From 13-2-20CM-66-19 sp963824395 (GTDB taxonomy: Bacteria > Pseudomonadota > Gammaproteobacteria > Steroidobacterales > Steroidobacteraceae), in contig CAWGPF010000003.1 in assembly GCA_963824395.1 (NCBI GenBank), positions 62,001 through 126,000 of the forward strand: a stretch of 64,000 bases of DNA. Direction: 5' to 3'. The position numbers were made by a program, and so were the translations under genes. The notes under the pieces were generated by a model. It was not told the DNA's origin. It was given only the letters and a program-made list of their open reading frames with translations, and did no database searches. Below, piece by piece: positions 51,739 through 59,858 of this stretch (within the stretch, counting starts at the first letter, position 1; each line of letters opens with the position of its first letter).

Positions 51739-52797
51739 CTAAAGTCTGCTGTACCAGAAGACGCCGGCCGGGTCCGCTTGCCGTTGCGCAAGGTTGCGGC
51801 CGATCAGGCAGTTCAGGTGCGCAATGCTCTCCCCGGTCGCCATGCCGAGCATCTCCACGCTCACCGGACGGCGGAAGAGGGCGCTGAAGACATCCACCGC
51901 GCGCTTCGGCTGCGCGAGTTCCTGAAGGACGCGTTCCAGGCGCCGCTCGTGCCCCTCGATCAGCCCCGCCAGGCGCGCGTGCAGCCCGTAAAAGGGCTCG
52001 TTGTGCGAGGGCAGCACCAACACGTCATCGGCCACACGCGTACTGATCTGCGCCAGCGACTCGAGCCACTCGCGCAGCGGGTCTGCGTCCGGCTCGGTCG
52101 GGAATACCGAGACGTTGGAGCTGATCCGCGGCAGGACCTGATCGCCCGAGATCATCACTTGCAGTGCGGGGGAATACAGGCACAGGTGCTCGGGCGAGTG
52201 CCCGCGCCCGATGACCGCGCGCCAGAGAGACGCGCCGATGGCAATCTCCTCCCCGTCCCGGACACGGCGATAGCTGTCCGGTAATGCATGCACGGCTTTG
52301 CCGAAGCCGCCGAAGCGCGCCCGGTAGTGCTCGAGCGCGGCCTCATCCCAGCCCGCCGCCCGGTAAAAGCGCACGCCGTCCGCGGGAGCCTCGCGTCCGG
52401 TGTCAGCCACCAGCATGCGGCAGGTGATGTACTCGAGGCGCGTCGTCCACAGGCGGCACTCGTGCCGGCGCGTCAGCCAGCCGGACATGCCGATGTGGTC
52501 CGGATGCATGTGGGTGCAGATGACGCGAGTGACCGGGCGGGCGCCCAGGGGACCGGCGAGCGCGCGCTGCCAGTTGGCGGCAGTGTCCTCGGTCTGCATG
52601 CCGGTATCGACGAGCGTCCATCCCTCCTCGTCGGCGAGCGCCCAGACGTTGATGTGGGTGAGTCCCGCCATCGGCAGGCGCATGCGCAGCCACAGCACCC
52701 CGGGGGCGACCTCGAGCGTCTCCCCCGGCGCCGGGACAGCCTCGAACGGATAGCGAAGCGTGTCGGTGTCGGTGGGCGCTGGAGCGGTCGGGGTCAT
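51739..52797 (-). CDS. Metallo-beta-lactamase-fold hydrolase
   Basis: The protein has 352 residues from the ATG at 52797; longer frames run into the tRNA region and are unlikely. The dinuclear metal motif reads THMHPDHIG (H-x-H-x-D-H), with WTLVDTG before it, GHSPEHLCLY and SGDQVLP as later metal ligands, and a helical C-terminal domain. This pattern matches the glyoxalase/hydroxyacyl-hydrolase-like group often annotated as MBL-fold metallo-hydrolase. The substrate is unknown. It lies 84 bp upstream of the PAP2-like gene on the same strand. Confidence 0.85.
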   Translation of the reverse strand: MTPTAPAPTDTDTLRYPFEAVPAPGETLEVAPGVLWLRMRLPMAGLTHINVWALADEEGWTLVDTGMQTEDTAANWQRALAGPLGARPVTRVICTHMHPDHIGMSGWLTRRHECRLWTTRLEYITCRMLVADTGREAPADGVRFYRAAGWDEAALEHYRARFGGFGKAVHALPDSYRRVRDGEEIAIGASLWRAVIGRGHSPEHLCLYSPALQVMISGDQVLPRISSNVSVFPTEPDADPLREWLESLAQISTRVADDVLVLPSHNEPFYGLHARLAGLIEGHERRLERVLQELAQPKRAVDVFSALFRRPVSVEMLGMATGESIAHLNCLIGRNLAQRQADPAGVFWYSRL

Positions 52798-52986
52798 GGG
52801 CTTTCCGGCAGGAGGCGTGCTCGCTTCTGCCACGATAGTAGTCGAAGCGTGAGCCGGGGGTCCGCGCTCCCCGAGGGGAAACTTCGGTGCCGGCGCGGCG
52901 CGCGCGGGAGCGGGAGCCCTGCGGCGACCCCGGGCGATAATTTGCCTTACATCCCAAGCACCTATAGACTTCCGCTCCCCCAAAAA

Positions 52987-53061
52987 GGGCGGTTAGCTCA
53001 GCGGTAGAGCACTGCTTTCACACGGCAGGGGCCACTGGTTCGATCCCAGTACCGCCCACCA
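52987..53061 (+). tRNA. tRNA-Val (anticodon CAC)
   Basis: A complete cloverleaf: acceptor arms GGGCGGT and ACCGCCC (7 bp), D-arm GCTC...GAGC, anticodon stem CTGCT/GGCAG with loop TTCACAC (anticodon CAC), T-arm ACTGG/CCAGT with TTCGATC loop, discriminator A and encoded CCA at 53059-53061. Length 75 bases. Confidence 0.95.
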
Positions 53062-53171
53062 TCATTTCGACGGACATTAGTTCGAGACAAGGGTGAGCGG
53101 GCGCGGTGAGCTTTCAAGCGGTCCGCGCGCGCCGGTGTAGAGCCCGGCGCCTCACCCGAGCAGGCACCTCT

Positions 53172-54578
53172 ATGAGCATCGTCACCCGTTTCGCGCCCAG
53201 CCCGACCGGCCTTTTGCACGTGGGCGGCGTGCGCACCGCGCTCTTCAGCTGGCTGTACGCGCGCCGCATGCACGGCAAATTCATCCTGCGCGTCGAGGAT
53301 ACGGACCGCGAACGCTCCACTGAGGAGGCGGTGCGCGTCATTCTTGAGGGCATGGAGTGGCTCGGGCTGCGGGCCGATGAGGGTCCGTATTACCAGACGC
53401 AGCGCTTCGATCGTTACCGCGACGTGATCGCCTCGATGCTCACGGCGGGGACTGCCTATCACTGCTACTGCACCAAGCAGGAGCTCGATGCGTTGCGCGA
53501 GGCGCAGATCGCGCGCAAGGAAAAGCCCCGCTATACCGGCATCTGCCGCGAGCATCGCGAGCCGCGCGCCGGCGTGGCTCCGGTGGTGCGCTTCAAGAAC
53601 CCGCAGCAGGGCAGCGTCGTCGTCGAGGACCTGGTGCACGGCGCGGTGAGCTTCCAGAACGCGGAACTGGATGACCTGATCATCGCGCGTTCCGACGGCA
53701 CGCCCACCTACAACTTCTGCGTGGTCGTTGATGACATGGATATGGGAATCACGCACGTGATCCGCGGTGATGATCACCTTAACAACACGCCGCGGCAGAT
53801 GAACATGCTCAAGGCGCTCGGCGCCACCCCGCCGATCTACGCCCACGTACCGATGATCCTCGGTCCTGATGGCGCCAAGCTCTCCAAGCGCCACGGCGCG
53901 GTGAGCGTGCTGCAGTACGAGGAGGAGGGCTTCCTGCCCGATGCGCTCCTCAACTACCTGGTGCGCCTGGGCTGGTCACACGGGGACCAGGAGGTGTTCA
54001 CGCGTGAGGAGATGATCGCCGCCTTTGACATCCACGATGTCAACAAGGCGGCCTCGGCGTTCAATCCTGAAAAGCTCCTGTGGCTCAACCAGCAGCACAT
54101 GGTGCGCGCCGCGCCTGCGGTTCTCGTGCCGTATCTGCAGGCGCAGTTGCGGCGCCTCGGGCTGGAAAGTACCGACCAGCCACTCCTGGAAGGTGTGATC
54201 GTCGCGCAGCGCGAACGCGCCAAGACCATGAAGGAGATGGCGCACAACAGCCGCTTCTTCTTCACCGATCGGGTGGAGATCGACCCGAAGGCTGCAGCCA
54301 AGCACCTGGCCGGTGATGCGGTGCAGCTGCTTGCCCAGGTGCGCGCGCGTCTCGCGGCGCTGAGCAGCTGGGATGCGGTCGCCATTCACGCAACGCTCAA
54401 TGATCTGGCGACCCAGGCGGGGGCCGGCCTCGGCAAGATCGCGCAACCGGTGAGGGTTGCGGTAACCGGGACCTCCGTGTCACCGCCGATCGATGCGACG
54501 CTGGCTCTCTTGGGCCGGGAGCGCAGCCTTGCGAGGATCGACGCGGCTCTCGCCGGGGGCCCGGGCGTGGCTTCTTGA
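53172..54578 (+). CDS. gltX: Glutamate-tRNA ligase
   Basis: This class I aminoacyl-tRNA synthetase has 468 residues from the ATG at 53172, which gives the standard start SIVTRFAPSPTG; upstream in-frame codons from 53106 are not needed. The HIGH-type motif is HVGG (residues 16-19), the KMSKS-type motif is KLSKR in GAKLSKRHG, and the anticodon-binding C-terminal domain is complete. It charges tRNA-Glu, whose gene lies 140 bp downstream, after tRNA-Ala. The gene looks intact and native in composition. Confidence 0.97.
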   Translation: MSIVTRFAPSPTGLLHVGGVRTALFSWLYARRMHGKFILRVEDTDRERSTEEAVRVILEGMEWLGLRADEGPYYQTQRFDRYRDVIASMLTAGTAYHCYCTKQELDALREAQIARKEKPRYTGICREHREPRAGVAPVVRFKNPQQGSVVVEDLVHGAVSFQNAELDDLIIARSDGTPTYNFCVVVDDMDMGITHVIRGDDHLNNTPRQMNMLKALGATPPIYAHVPMILGPDGAKLSKRHGAVSVLQYEEEGFLPDALLNYLVRLGWSHGDQEVFTREEMIAAFDIHDVNKAASAFNPEKLLWLNQQHMVRAAPAVLVPYLQAQLRRLGLESTDQPLLEGVIVAQRERAKTMKEMAHNSRFFFTDRVEIDPKAAAKHLAGDAVQLLAQVRARLAALSSWDAVAIHATLNDLATQAGAGLGKIAQPVRVAVTGTSVSPPIDATLALLGRERSLARIDAALAGGPGVAS

Positions 54579-54618
54579 CAAGTCCGAATCGGCTGCGTAG
54601 CGTGCGCCGCCTCCGCGT

Positions 54619-54694
<76 letters not shown>

Positions 54695-54717
54695 TTCGTT
54701 TCCGGTCAGGCCGCCGC

Positions 54718-54793
54718 GTCCCCATCGTCTAGAGGCCCAGGACATCGCCCTTTCACGGCGGTAACAGGGGTTCGAATCCCCTTGGGGACGCCA
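54718..54793 (+). tRNA. tRNA-Glu (anticodon TTC), candidate island attachment site
   Basis: Acceptor GTCCCCA pairs with TGGGGAC, anticodon loop CTTTCAC gives TTC, T-arm AGGGG/CCCCT with TTCGAAT loop, discriminator G, CCA encoded at 54791-54793. Lower-GC DNA starts immediately after the CCA. tRNA 3' ends are common integration targets; a matching second copy of the 3' end was not found in this window. Confidence 0.95.
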
Positions 54794-55025
54794 ATTAAAA
54801 CAACAAGATACGGCGGATCACCGCCCAGAACGCTTGCTGTACGGAATCAGTACGGAAGTTTTTGCTCCAGCGATGCTGCCTACTGCAGCGTTTCAGCTAT
54901 TGTTGGGCGCTATGAAAGCGCCTCCTGTTGGGCACTGGCTTCGCTAACTCCGCGCGCGCGTGGCTCGTTCAGGACCCCATTGGCGAAGTTGCGATTTTTG
55001 CTAGCTAGTTTCGGGAGGGGCAGGC
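54794..55025. other. Non-coding junction after tRNA-Glu
   Basis: This stretch of 232 bp is markedly AT-richer than the DNA to its left, opening with CAATTAAAACAACAAG. It holds two short GTACGG repeats around 54840-54855 and a five-base hairpin near 54810. No gene is convincing. It is probably the edge of an inserted segment. Confidence 0.45.
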
Positions 55026-55529
55026 GTGGCCACGTGTACCGTCCAATACTCTCCCGATGTCGCGGTACGTGCGACCCGCACCTACTTTTGGCGAAAATTC
55101 AGGACGCCCTTCGGAGCGTTCTATTTGGGTTCATACCCACTCATCATTGGCGCGATCGCTTTCATTTATTACATGCAAGGCGCGAATTGGTTCGTCGGCG
55201 CGTCTGGGTTTCTTCTCTTCCTCAATCTGCTGATGCAGTGGAGCAATTGGTTCACGTTACCAAGAGCTATTGCGAAACGTCTGACTGATCCCGTGAACAG
55301 GACCGCCGAAGTTACAACTTCGGCTGACGGGGTTCGTATCGCCATTGGGCAAGCCGCCTCATTCGTGAAGTGGGCGGTGATCAAGTACATCTGGTTCTAT
55401 GATGACTTTGTCATTCTTGCGTTAAAGCCGCCGCTCCTGATGCGCTCCATCCATCTTCCTACGGCTGGGATGACGCCGGAAGTGCATCGCGATCTTGAGG
55501 CGGCGAGTCAGGGCAAGGCGATCACTTAA
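55026..55529 (+). CDS. YcxB-like small membrane protein
   Basis: The protein has 167 residues with a GTG start preceded by GGGAGGGGC. Two hydrophobic segments lie at residues 30-50 and 56-74 (SYPLIIGAIAFIYYM and ASGFLLFLNLLM), followed by a soluble beta-rich tail with TAEVTTSADGVRIAIGQAASFVKWAVIKYIWFYDDFVILAL. This matches the layout of YcxB-domain proteins of unknown function, which have two helices and a C-terminal PH-like domain. Codon use is less GC-biased than in the genes left of the tRNAs. It stands alone. Confidence 0.6.
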   Translation: MATCTVQYSPDVAVRATRTYFWRKFRTPFGAFYLGSYPLIIGAIAFIYYMQGANWFVGASGFLLFLNLLMQWSNWFTLPRAIAKRLTDPVNRTAEVTTSADGVRIAIGQAASFVKWAVIKYIWFYDDFVILALKPPLLMRSIHLPTAGMTPEVHRDLEAASQGKAIT

Positions 55530-55789
55530 TTTTTGCCCACCCTAGTGTGACGCGAGGAATCTCTTAACTATCATCGTCCGATTCTAACCAGCGCGCGCCA
55601 GCGAGATTGCTCTCAGTCTAGGATTGCGCATGCTTATAACGAGCATTGAGCCTATCGTTGCTCGGCGATTCGCAGTAATAGGCTCGCGAGCTGGATGATC
55701 TCGATCGCGACTATTGGATCATCTAGCCCTGTGAAGCGGCCGTTTGCGTCCTGTGCTCTTGGGAGGGCCGCCTGATCCAACGAAGGAAC
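55530..55789. other. Gene-poor stretch before a decayed gene
   Basis: No open frame with a ribosome site or recognisable product is seen here on either strand. Stop codons are frequent and the GC level is lower than in the polysaccharide and virB regions. Together with the fragment that follows, this looks like decaying accessory DNA. Confidence 0.5.
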
Positions 55790-55880
55790 CAAGGAGAGCA
55801 ACCCTGAAAAGCGATGACCACACGGTCTCGTTCACCGTAGACGAGTCCCCCGCAGAAGTCTTCGCGTTCGTCAACAACGG
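55790..55880 (+). pseudogene. Fragment of an SRPBCC/AHSA1-type gene with lost start codon
   Basis: A good ribosome site (AAGGAGA, 55791-55797) is followed at normal distance by CTG (55804-55806) where an ATG would be expected. The next 24 codons read KSDDHTVSFTVDESPAEVF plus AFVNN. This is the start of the AHSA1/SRPBCC fold, normally continuing NNVRGWW. The match then stops; the +1 frame continues with V-R, suggesting a small insertion before wider decay. The intact protein would be about 140-160 residues. Confidence 0.55.
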
Positions 55881-55963
55881 TGAGACCCCATCACAGAGGG
55901 CAACGGGTGAAAACGATACCCTCCTCAGTCTCTCCCGCGCTTCGAGTTGCCGGAAGGGTCGCG

Positions 55964-56701
55964 TCAAGGCGAAGTTTGAGTGTCGAGGGCTTTTCGCAGA
56001 GGGAGTAGTCGATCGGTCTCCGCCTTGACCACCGCATAACACTCGCAGCATCGGTCCTCTAGCCGCTGGCGATCCAGCACTGTGATTTTCCCGCGGTGGT
56101 AAGCAATTATGCCGAGCTTCTGCAGCTTGCTGGCGGCCCCCGTCACTCCTTCGCGGCGAACGCCGAGCATGTTGGCGATAAGCTCCTGCGTCATGCTTAA
56201 CTGGGCCGACGGGAGTCGATCAAGAGACAGCAGTAACCAGCGACACAATTGCTGCTCAACCGAGTGATGCCGGTTGCAGACCGCGGTCTGGGACATCTGT
56301 GTGATTAATGCCTGCGTGTAGCGTAACAGGATGTGCAGCATCTCACCGTGGCGCTCGAACTCCTTTTTCAGTCGAGCACCCGTCAACTGATACGCGCAGC
56401 CTGCGCTTTGCACGATTGCGCGGTTCGTGGTGGTTTCGCCGCCCATGAACAGTGCGACGCCAATCGCCCCGTCGTTCCCGACCACCGCTATCTCGGCGGA
56501 TTCGCCACCCCTGAGCACGTAGAGCAAGGAGATGATGGAGTTGGTTGGAAAATAGATGTGGCGCAGCGCATCCCCCGATTCGTAGAGAACTTTGCCGAGC
56601 GGCAGCTTTACGAGCTTTAAATGGGGGAATAGCCGGTCGCGCTCGGGCTGCGGCAACGCATCCAGGATGTGGTTCTGCTGTGGGCTGGGTGTGCCGGGCA
56701 T
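55964..56701 (-). CDS. Crp/Fnr family transcriptional regulator
   Basis: The protein has 245 residues. The N-terminal cyclic-nucleotide-binding-type beta roll includes LKLVKLPLGKVLYESGDALRHIYFPTNSIISLLYVL, and the C-terminal Crp helix-turn-helix includes MTQELIANMLGVRREGVTGAASKLQ. There is no N-terminal FNR cysteine cluster, and the nucleotide-binding pocket is not a clear match to cAMP sites. The tail has a CCECYAVV motif. It belongs to the broad Crp/Fnr subgroup with IYFP and RREGVT motifs. A related gene lies on the plus strand 750 bp away. The signal is unknown. Confidence 0.88.
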   Translation of the reverse strand: MPGTPSPQQNHILDALPQPERDRLFPHLKLVKLPLGKVLYESGDALRHIYFPTNSIISLLYVLRGGESAEIAVVGNDGAIGVALFMGGETTTNRAIVQSAGCAYQLTGARLKKEFERHGEMLHILLRYTQALITQMSQTAVCNRHHSVEQQLCRWLLLSLDRLPSAQLSMTQELIANMLGVRREGVTGAASKLQKLGIIAYHRGKITVLDRQRLEDRCCECYAVVKAETDRLLPLRKALDTQTSP

Positions 56702-57449
56702 TGGGAGTCGAGTCTCGATGGCAAACGAAGCGGTTGCCGAGCATACGCTCTCGCCCGGTCTACGTACGATACCGTACAGAGTGATCTATGAAGTTACCTC
56801 ATGCGCTAAGACTATAAATTCTTGGAAGATATTGCACTCGCCGACACTAGCCCGCTGTATTGCCGTCCCTCGCTGCGAGCTGGCCCCCGGTGATGAGTTA
56901 CCACGCCGATGATGACGAGGGGGATAAAGTCGGGGAGAAGTACGATAAAGCCTGCGCCCTCCTGGTAGACCCTTTTGATGAGAACGAGGGCGTATCGCAA
57001 GGGATTGATGATCATGACGGTTTGGGCACGCCCGGTGTGCTTGACGCGAGTCGAAGTAAGACGCCGGGAATGAGGCGCCAAGTGCGAGCGTCCGACAATC
57101 GAGCAGGGCTCACCGGTCAATCCCTAATCGGCAGAACCGACGACTCTTCGTTGTTGGGGTCTTGACCCGCCGGCAAAGTCGGATTGACTCGCTCACCGCT
57201 CAGAAAAAGCCGGCTACGACGCTGAGCTTCGCAGGCGCTCGGCAAGATCACAGGGGACTCAATCGATAGTGTGCGGAAGCGTACCGACGCCTGCTCGGAA
57301 AGCATTCAGCCTAATCCTCAGAATTGAAAACGCCGCGCCCCCTGATGAGTGCGACCTTTGCGCTGAATAAGCCGGGTTAGTTGCCCAGACGAGCACTCCG
57401 AAGGGCTTGTTTGCATCGAGCTGCCCGGGTGCGATTGTCAGGAGAGGTC
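56702..57449. other. Intergenic region between two divergent Crp/Fnr genes
   Basis: These 748 bp hold no intact gene that I can support. They contain a near-palindrome GTACGATACCGTAC around 56763-56776 in front of the minus-strand regulator, which could be its operator, and a decayed ABC-permease fragment in the middle (listed separately). AGGAGAGG just before 57450 is the ribosome site of the next gene. Short open frames elsewhere look random. Confidence 0.5.
56896..57036 (-). pseudogene. Probable C-terminal remnant of an ABC-2 type transporter permease
   Basis: On the minus strand about 47 codons read like the end of YhhJ/YbhR-type permeases: AQTVMIINPLRYALVLIKRV, then YQEGAGFIVLLPDFIPLVII. 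The family has a matching INPLRYFLVIIRGIFLKGxG pattern followed by a last hydrophobic helix. Sequence before and after shows no such similarity, and the normal RFRKRL end is missing. I read it as a relic; a small true membrane protein starting at the ATG at 57015 is the alternative. Confidence 0.4.
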
Positions 57450-58190
57450 ATGATGAACGCCGAGGCGACGACAGATACGAAGGGGCTGAGCAACAAGGTG
57501 CTGGCCAGCCTCTCGCAGAAGGAGTTCGCGCGGCTTCGCGTGGCACTGGACCCCGTACGTTTGAAGTTCGGGCAGGTGTTGTACGAACCCGGGAAGGCGA
57601 TCCGGCACGTGTATTTCCCGCTCGACTGCCTTATTTCCTTGCTTACAACCGTCGACAAGCGTCGATCGCTGGAGGTTGGCATGGTGGGTAGGGAGGGAAT
57701 GGCCGGGATGCCATTCATCCTGGGGATGGGTATGTCCGGTGTGCGAGCACTGGTGCAGGGCGGCGGGGAAGCGCTACGTATGTCCGCAGGGCCTTTTCGC
57801 ATCGAATTCGCCCGCAATCGCGCGCTGCAGGAAGCGCTGTATCGCTACATGTATGCACTGATGGCACAGATCTCGCAGACCGCAGCGTGCAACCGCTTCC
57901 ACGAAGCAGAACCGCGCTTGGCGCGCTGGCTCTTGATGACCCGAGACCGGGTCATGTCGGATGAATTTCCTCTGACGCACGAATTTCTGGCACATATGCT
58001 GGGACTGCGGCGAGAAGGAGTTACGGAAGCGGCCAGCGCGTTCAAGCGCCGGAGGTTAATTCAGTATCAACGCGGCAAAATACAGATCCTGAATCTGAAG
58101 GGGCTCAAGGCAGCCTCCTGCTCGTGCTATCAGATAGTCCAAACGGCGTTCTTGCGCGTACAGAGCCAATCCCCCGGGGCCGGCACGTAG
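57450..58190 (+). CDS. Crp/Fnr family transcriptional regulator
   Basis: The protein has 246 residues from the ATG at 57450; an adjacent ATG at 57453 has better spacing to GGAGAGG, so either may be used. The beta-roll domain has VRLKFGQVLYEPGKAIRHVYFPLDCLISLLTTV, and the DNA-binding helix-turn-helix is in LTHEFLAHMLGLRREGVTEAASAF. It is a paralog of the minus-strand regulator nearby and ends with a similar cysteine motif (CSCYQIV). The oleate hydratase gene starts four bases downstream, so the pair is likely one operon and this regulator may control it. Confidence 0.88.
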   Translation: MMNAEATTDTKGLSNKVLASLSQKEFARLRVALDPVRLKFGQVLYEPGKAIRHVYFPLDCLISLLTTVDKRRSLEVGMVGREGMAGMPFILGMGMSGVRALVQGGGEALRMSAGPFRIEFARNRALQEALYRYMYALMAQISQTAACNRFHEAEPRLARWLLMTRDRVMSDEFPLTHEFLAHMLGLRREGVTEAASAFKRRRLIQYQRGKIQILNLKGLKAASCSCYQIVQTAFLRVQSQSPGAGT

Positions 58191-58194
58191 CCTT

Positions 58195-59766
58195 ATGAAT
58201 TCAAAGCGCAAAGCCTACCTGGTGGGCGGCGGCATCGGCTCATTGGCGGCGGCCGCCTTTTTGGTGCGCGATGGCACCGTGCCCGGTCGCAACATTTCAA
58301 TCCTTGAAGCCAGCCCTCTCATGGGAGGGTCCCTGGATGCAGCGGGGGATCCTGAGCGCGGCTATTCGATGCGCGGTGGTCGCATGTTCACCACCGACAA
58401 TTACGAATGTACGTGGGATCTCTTCAAGTCGATTCCTTCGCTCACCCAGCCTGACCGTAGCGTCTTTGAAGAGACGCTGGCCTTCAATCAGAGACACGTT
58501 TCGCATGCGACGGCGCGTCTGATCGATGGTCGCCGGGCCAAAGTGCCCGTGGAATCGATGGGCTTTTCGATGCGGGATCGCCTCGAACTGCTTAAGCTGA
58601 GCGACGCCGAAGAGCTGTCCCTCGGGGCGAGCTGCATCACCGATCATCTGTCGCCGGCGTTCTTCGCGACTGAGTTTTGGTTCATGTGGGCCACTACCTT
58701 TGCCTTCCAGCCTTGGCACAGTGCCGTTGAATTCAGGCGCTACCTACACCGCTTCATACTGGAGTTCTCGCGCATCGAGACGCTCGCGGGGGTCAAGCGT
58801 ACGGTCTACAACCAATACGACTCGCTGGTTCTGCCCCTGCAGCGTTGGCTCTCCGACCAGGGCGTGCACCTGATTACCGGGTGCACTGTCGCTGGCATCG
58901 AACACAAGATCGATGGGGGAAGGTTCCTCGCGACGGCCTTGCGTTGCAGGGTGGAGGAACGAAGTGAGACGGTCCTCCTGGAGGAGGGCGACCTTATCTT
59001 CGTGCAAAACGGCTCAATGACCGATGCATCGAGCCTTGGGTCTATGCAAGCCGCGCCTCCAAAGTTGACGAAGACGCGCGCTGGCAGCTGGGCGCTGTGG
59101 GAGACGCTCGCCGAAGGCCGGCCATCGTTCGGGAAGCCCGCTGTCTTCAACAGTTGCATTGCGCAGTCTTGCTGGGAGTCATTTACCGTCACATTGAAGG
59201 ACACGGCGTTGTTCGCGCAGATGCAGCGCTTTACCGGTAACGAGGCGGGCACCGGGGGCCTCGTGACCTTTAAGGACTCCAACTGGTTGATGTCGATCGT
59301 GCTGCCGCACCAGCCGCACTTCGCCAACCAGCCGCCCGGCGTGCAGGTGTTCTGGGGCTACAGCCTGTTTCCAGACCGCGTGGGCAATTTTCTCGCCAAG
59401 CCGATGGCCGACTGCACGGGAGCCGAGATACTGCAAGAGCTTTGTGGTCACCTGCGCTTCGACCCCGACACGGTAAAGGCAGCGAATTGCATTCCCTGCA
59501 GGATGCCCTACATCACGAGCATGTTCATGCCGCGCGCTCCGGGCGATCGCCCCTTCCCGGTCCCGCGCGACACGAAGAACTTCGCCTTCATCAGTCAGTT
59601 TGTAGAGCTGCCGCTGGATACTGTCTTCACGGTGGAATACTCGGTCCGCGCCGCGCAGCTGGCTGTCTACGAGTTGCTTGGGATTTCCCGTGCGATACCC
59701 CCGGTAACGCGACATGACAAATCCATCCGCGTGGAGCTAGACGCGCTAATGAAGGCGATGAGATAG
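58195..59766 (+). CDS. ohyA: Oleate hydratase
   Basis: This FAD-dependent enzyme of 523 residues adds water across the cis-9 double bond of oleic acid to give 10-hydroxystearate. The FAD loop is KAYLVGGGIGSLAAAAFLV at residues 7-25, followed by EASPLMGGSLD, MRGGRMFTTDNYECTWDLF and FWFMWATTFAFQPWHSAVEFRRYLHRF, all typical of the myosin-cross-reactive-antigen family. The C-terminal part is complete and the length is within the family range. It is placed directly after a Crp/Fnr regulator gene. It can help detoxify or use unsaturated fatty acids. Confidence 0.94.
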   Translation: MNSKRKAYLVGGGIGSLAAAAFLVRDGTVPGRNISILEASPLMGGSLDAAGDPERGYSMRGGRMFTTDNYECTWDLFKSIPSLTQPDRSVFEETLAFNQRHVSHATARLIDGRRAKVPVESMGFSMRDRLELLKLSDAEELSLGASCITDHLSPAFFATEFWFMWATTFAFQPWHSAVEFRRYLHRFILEFSRIETLAGVKRTVYNQYDSLVLPLQRWLSDQGVHLITGCTVAGIEHKIDGGRFLATALRCRVEERSETVLLEEGDLIFVQNGSMTDASSLGSMQAAPPKLTKTRAGSWALWETLAEGRPSFGKPAVFNSCIAQSCWESFTVTLKDTALFAQMQRFTGNEAGTGGLVTFKDSNWLMSIVLPHQPHFANQPPGVQVFWGYSLFPDRVGNFLAKPMADCTGAEILQELCGHLRFDPDTVKAANCIPCRMPYITSMFMPRAPGDRPFPVPRDTKNFAFISQFVELPLDTVFTVEYSVRAAQLAVYELLGISRAIPPVTRHDKSIRVELDALMKAMR

Positions 59767-59858
59767 GTGTCTTCTCGCAGCGCGACGCGGCACTAGACCA
59801 CCGCCGCCAAGACGCTTTTTTGGACGGTGTGCGAGTCTACAAGGCAAACCAGCTGGGT

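Noticed and set aside
54718..54793. A second copy of the tRNA-Glu 3' end as attR
   Set aside because: Scanning the DNA to the right by eye found no repeat; it could lie outside the window.
57117..57305. Minus-strand frame between the two Crp/Fnr genes
   Set aside because: No family-like sequence, no ribosome site, and composition typical of random frames.
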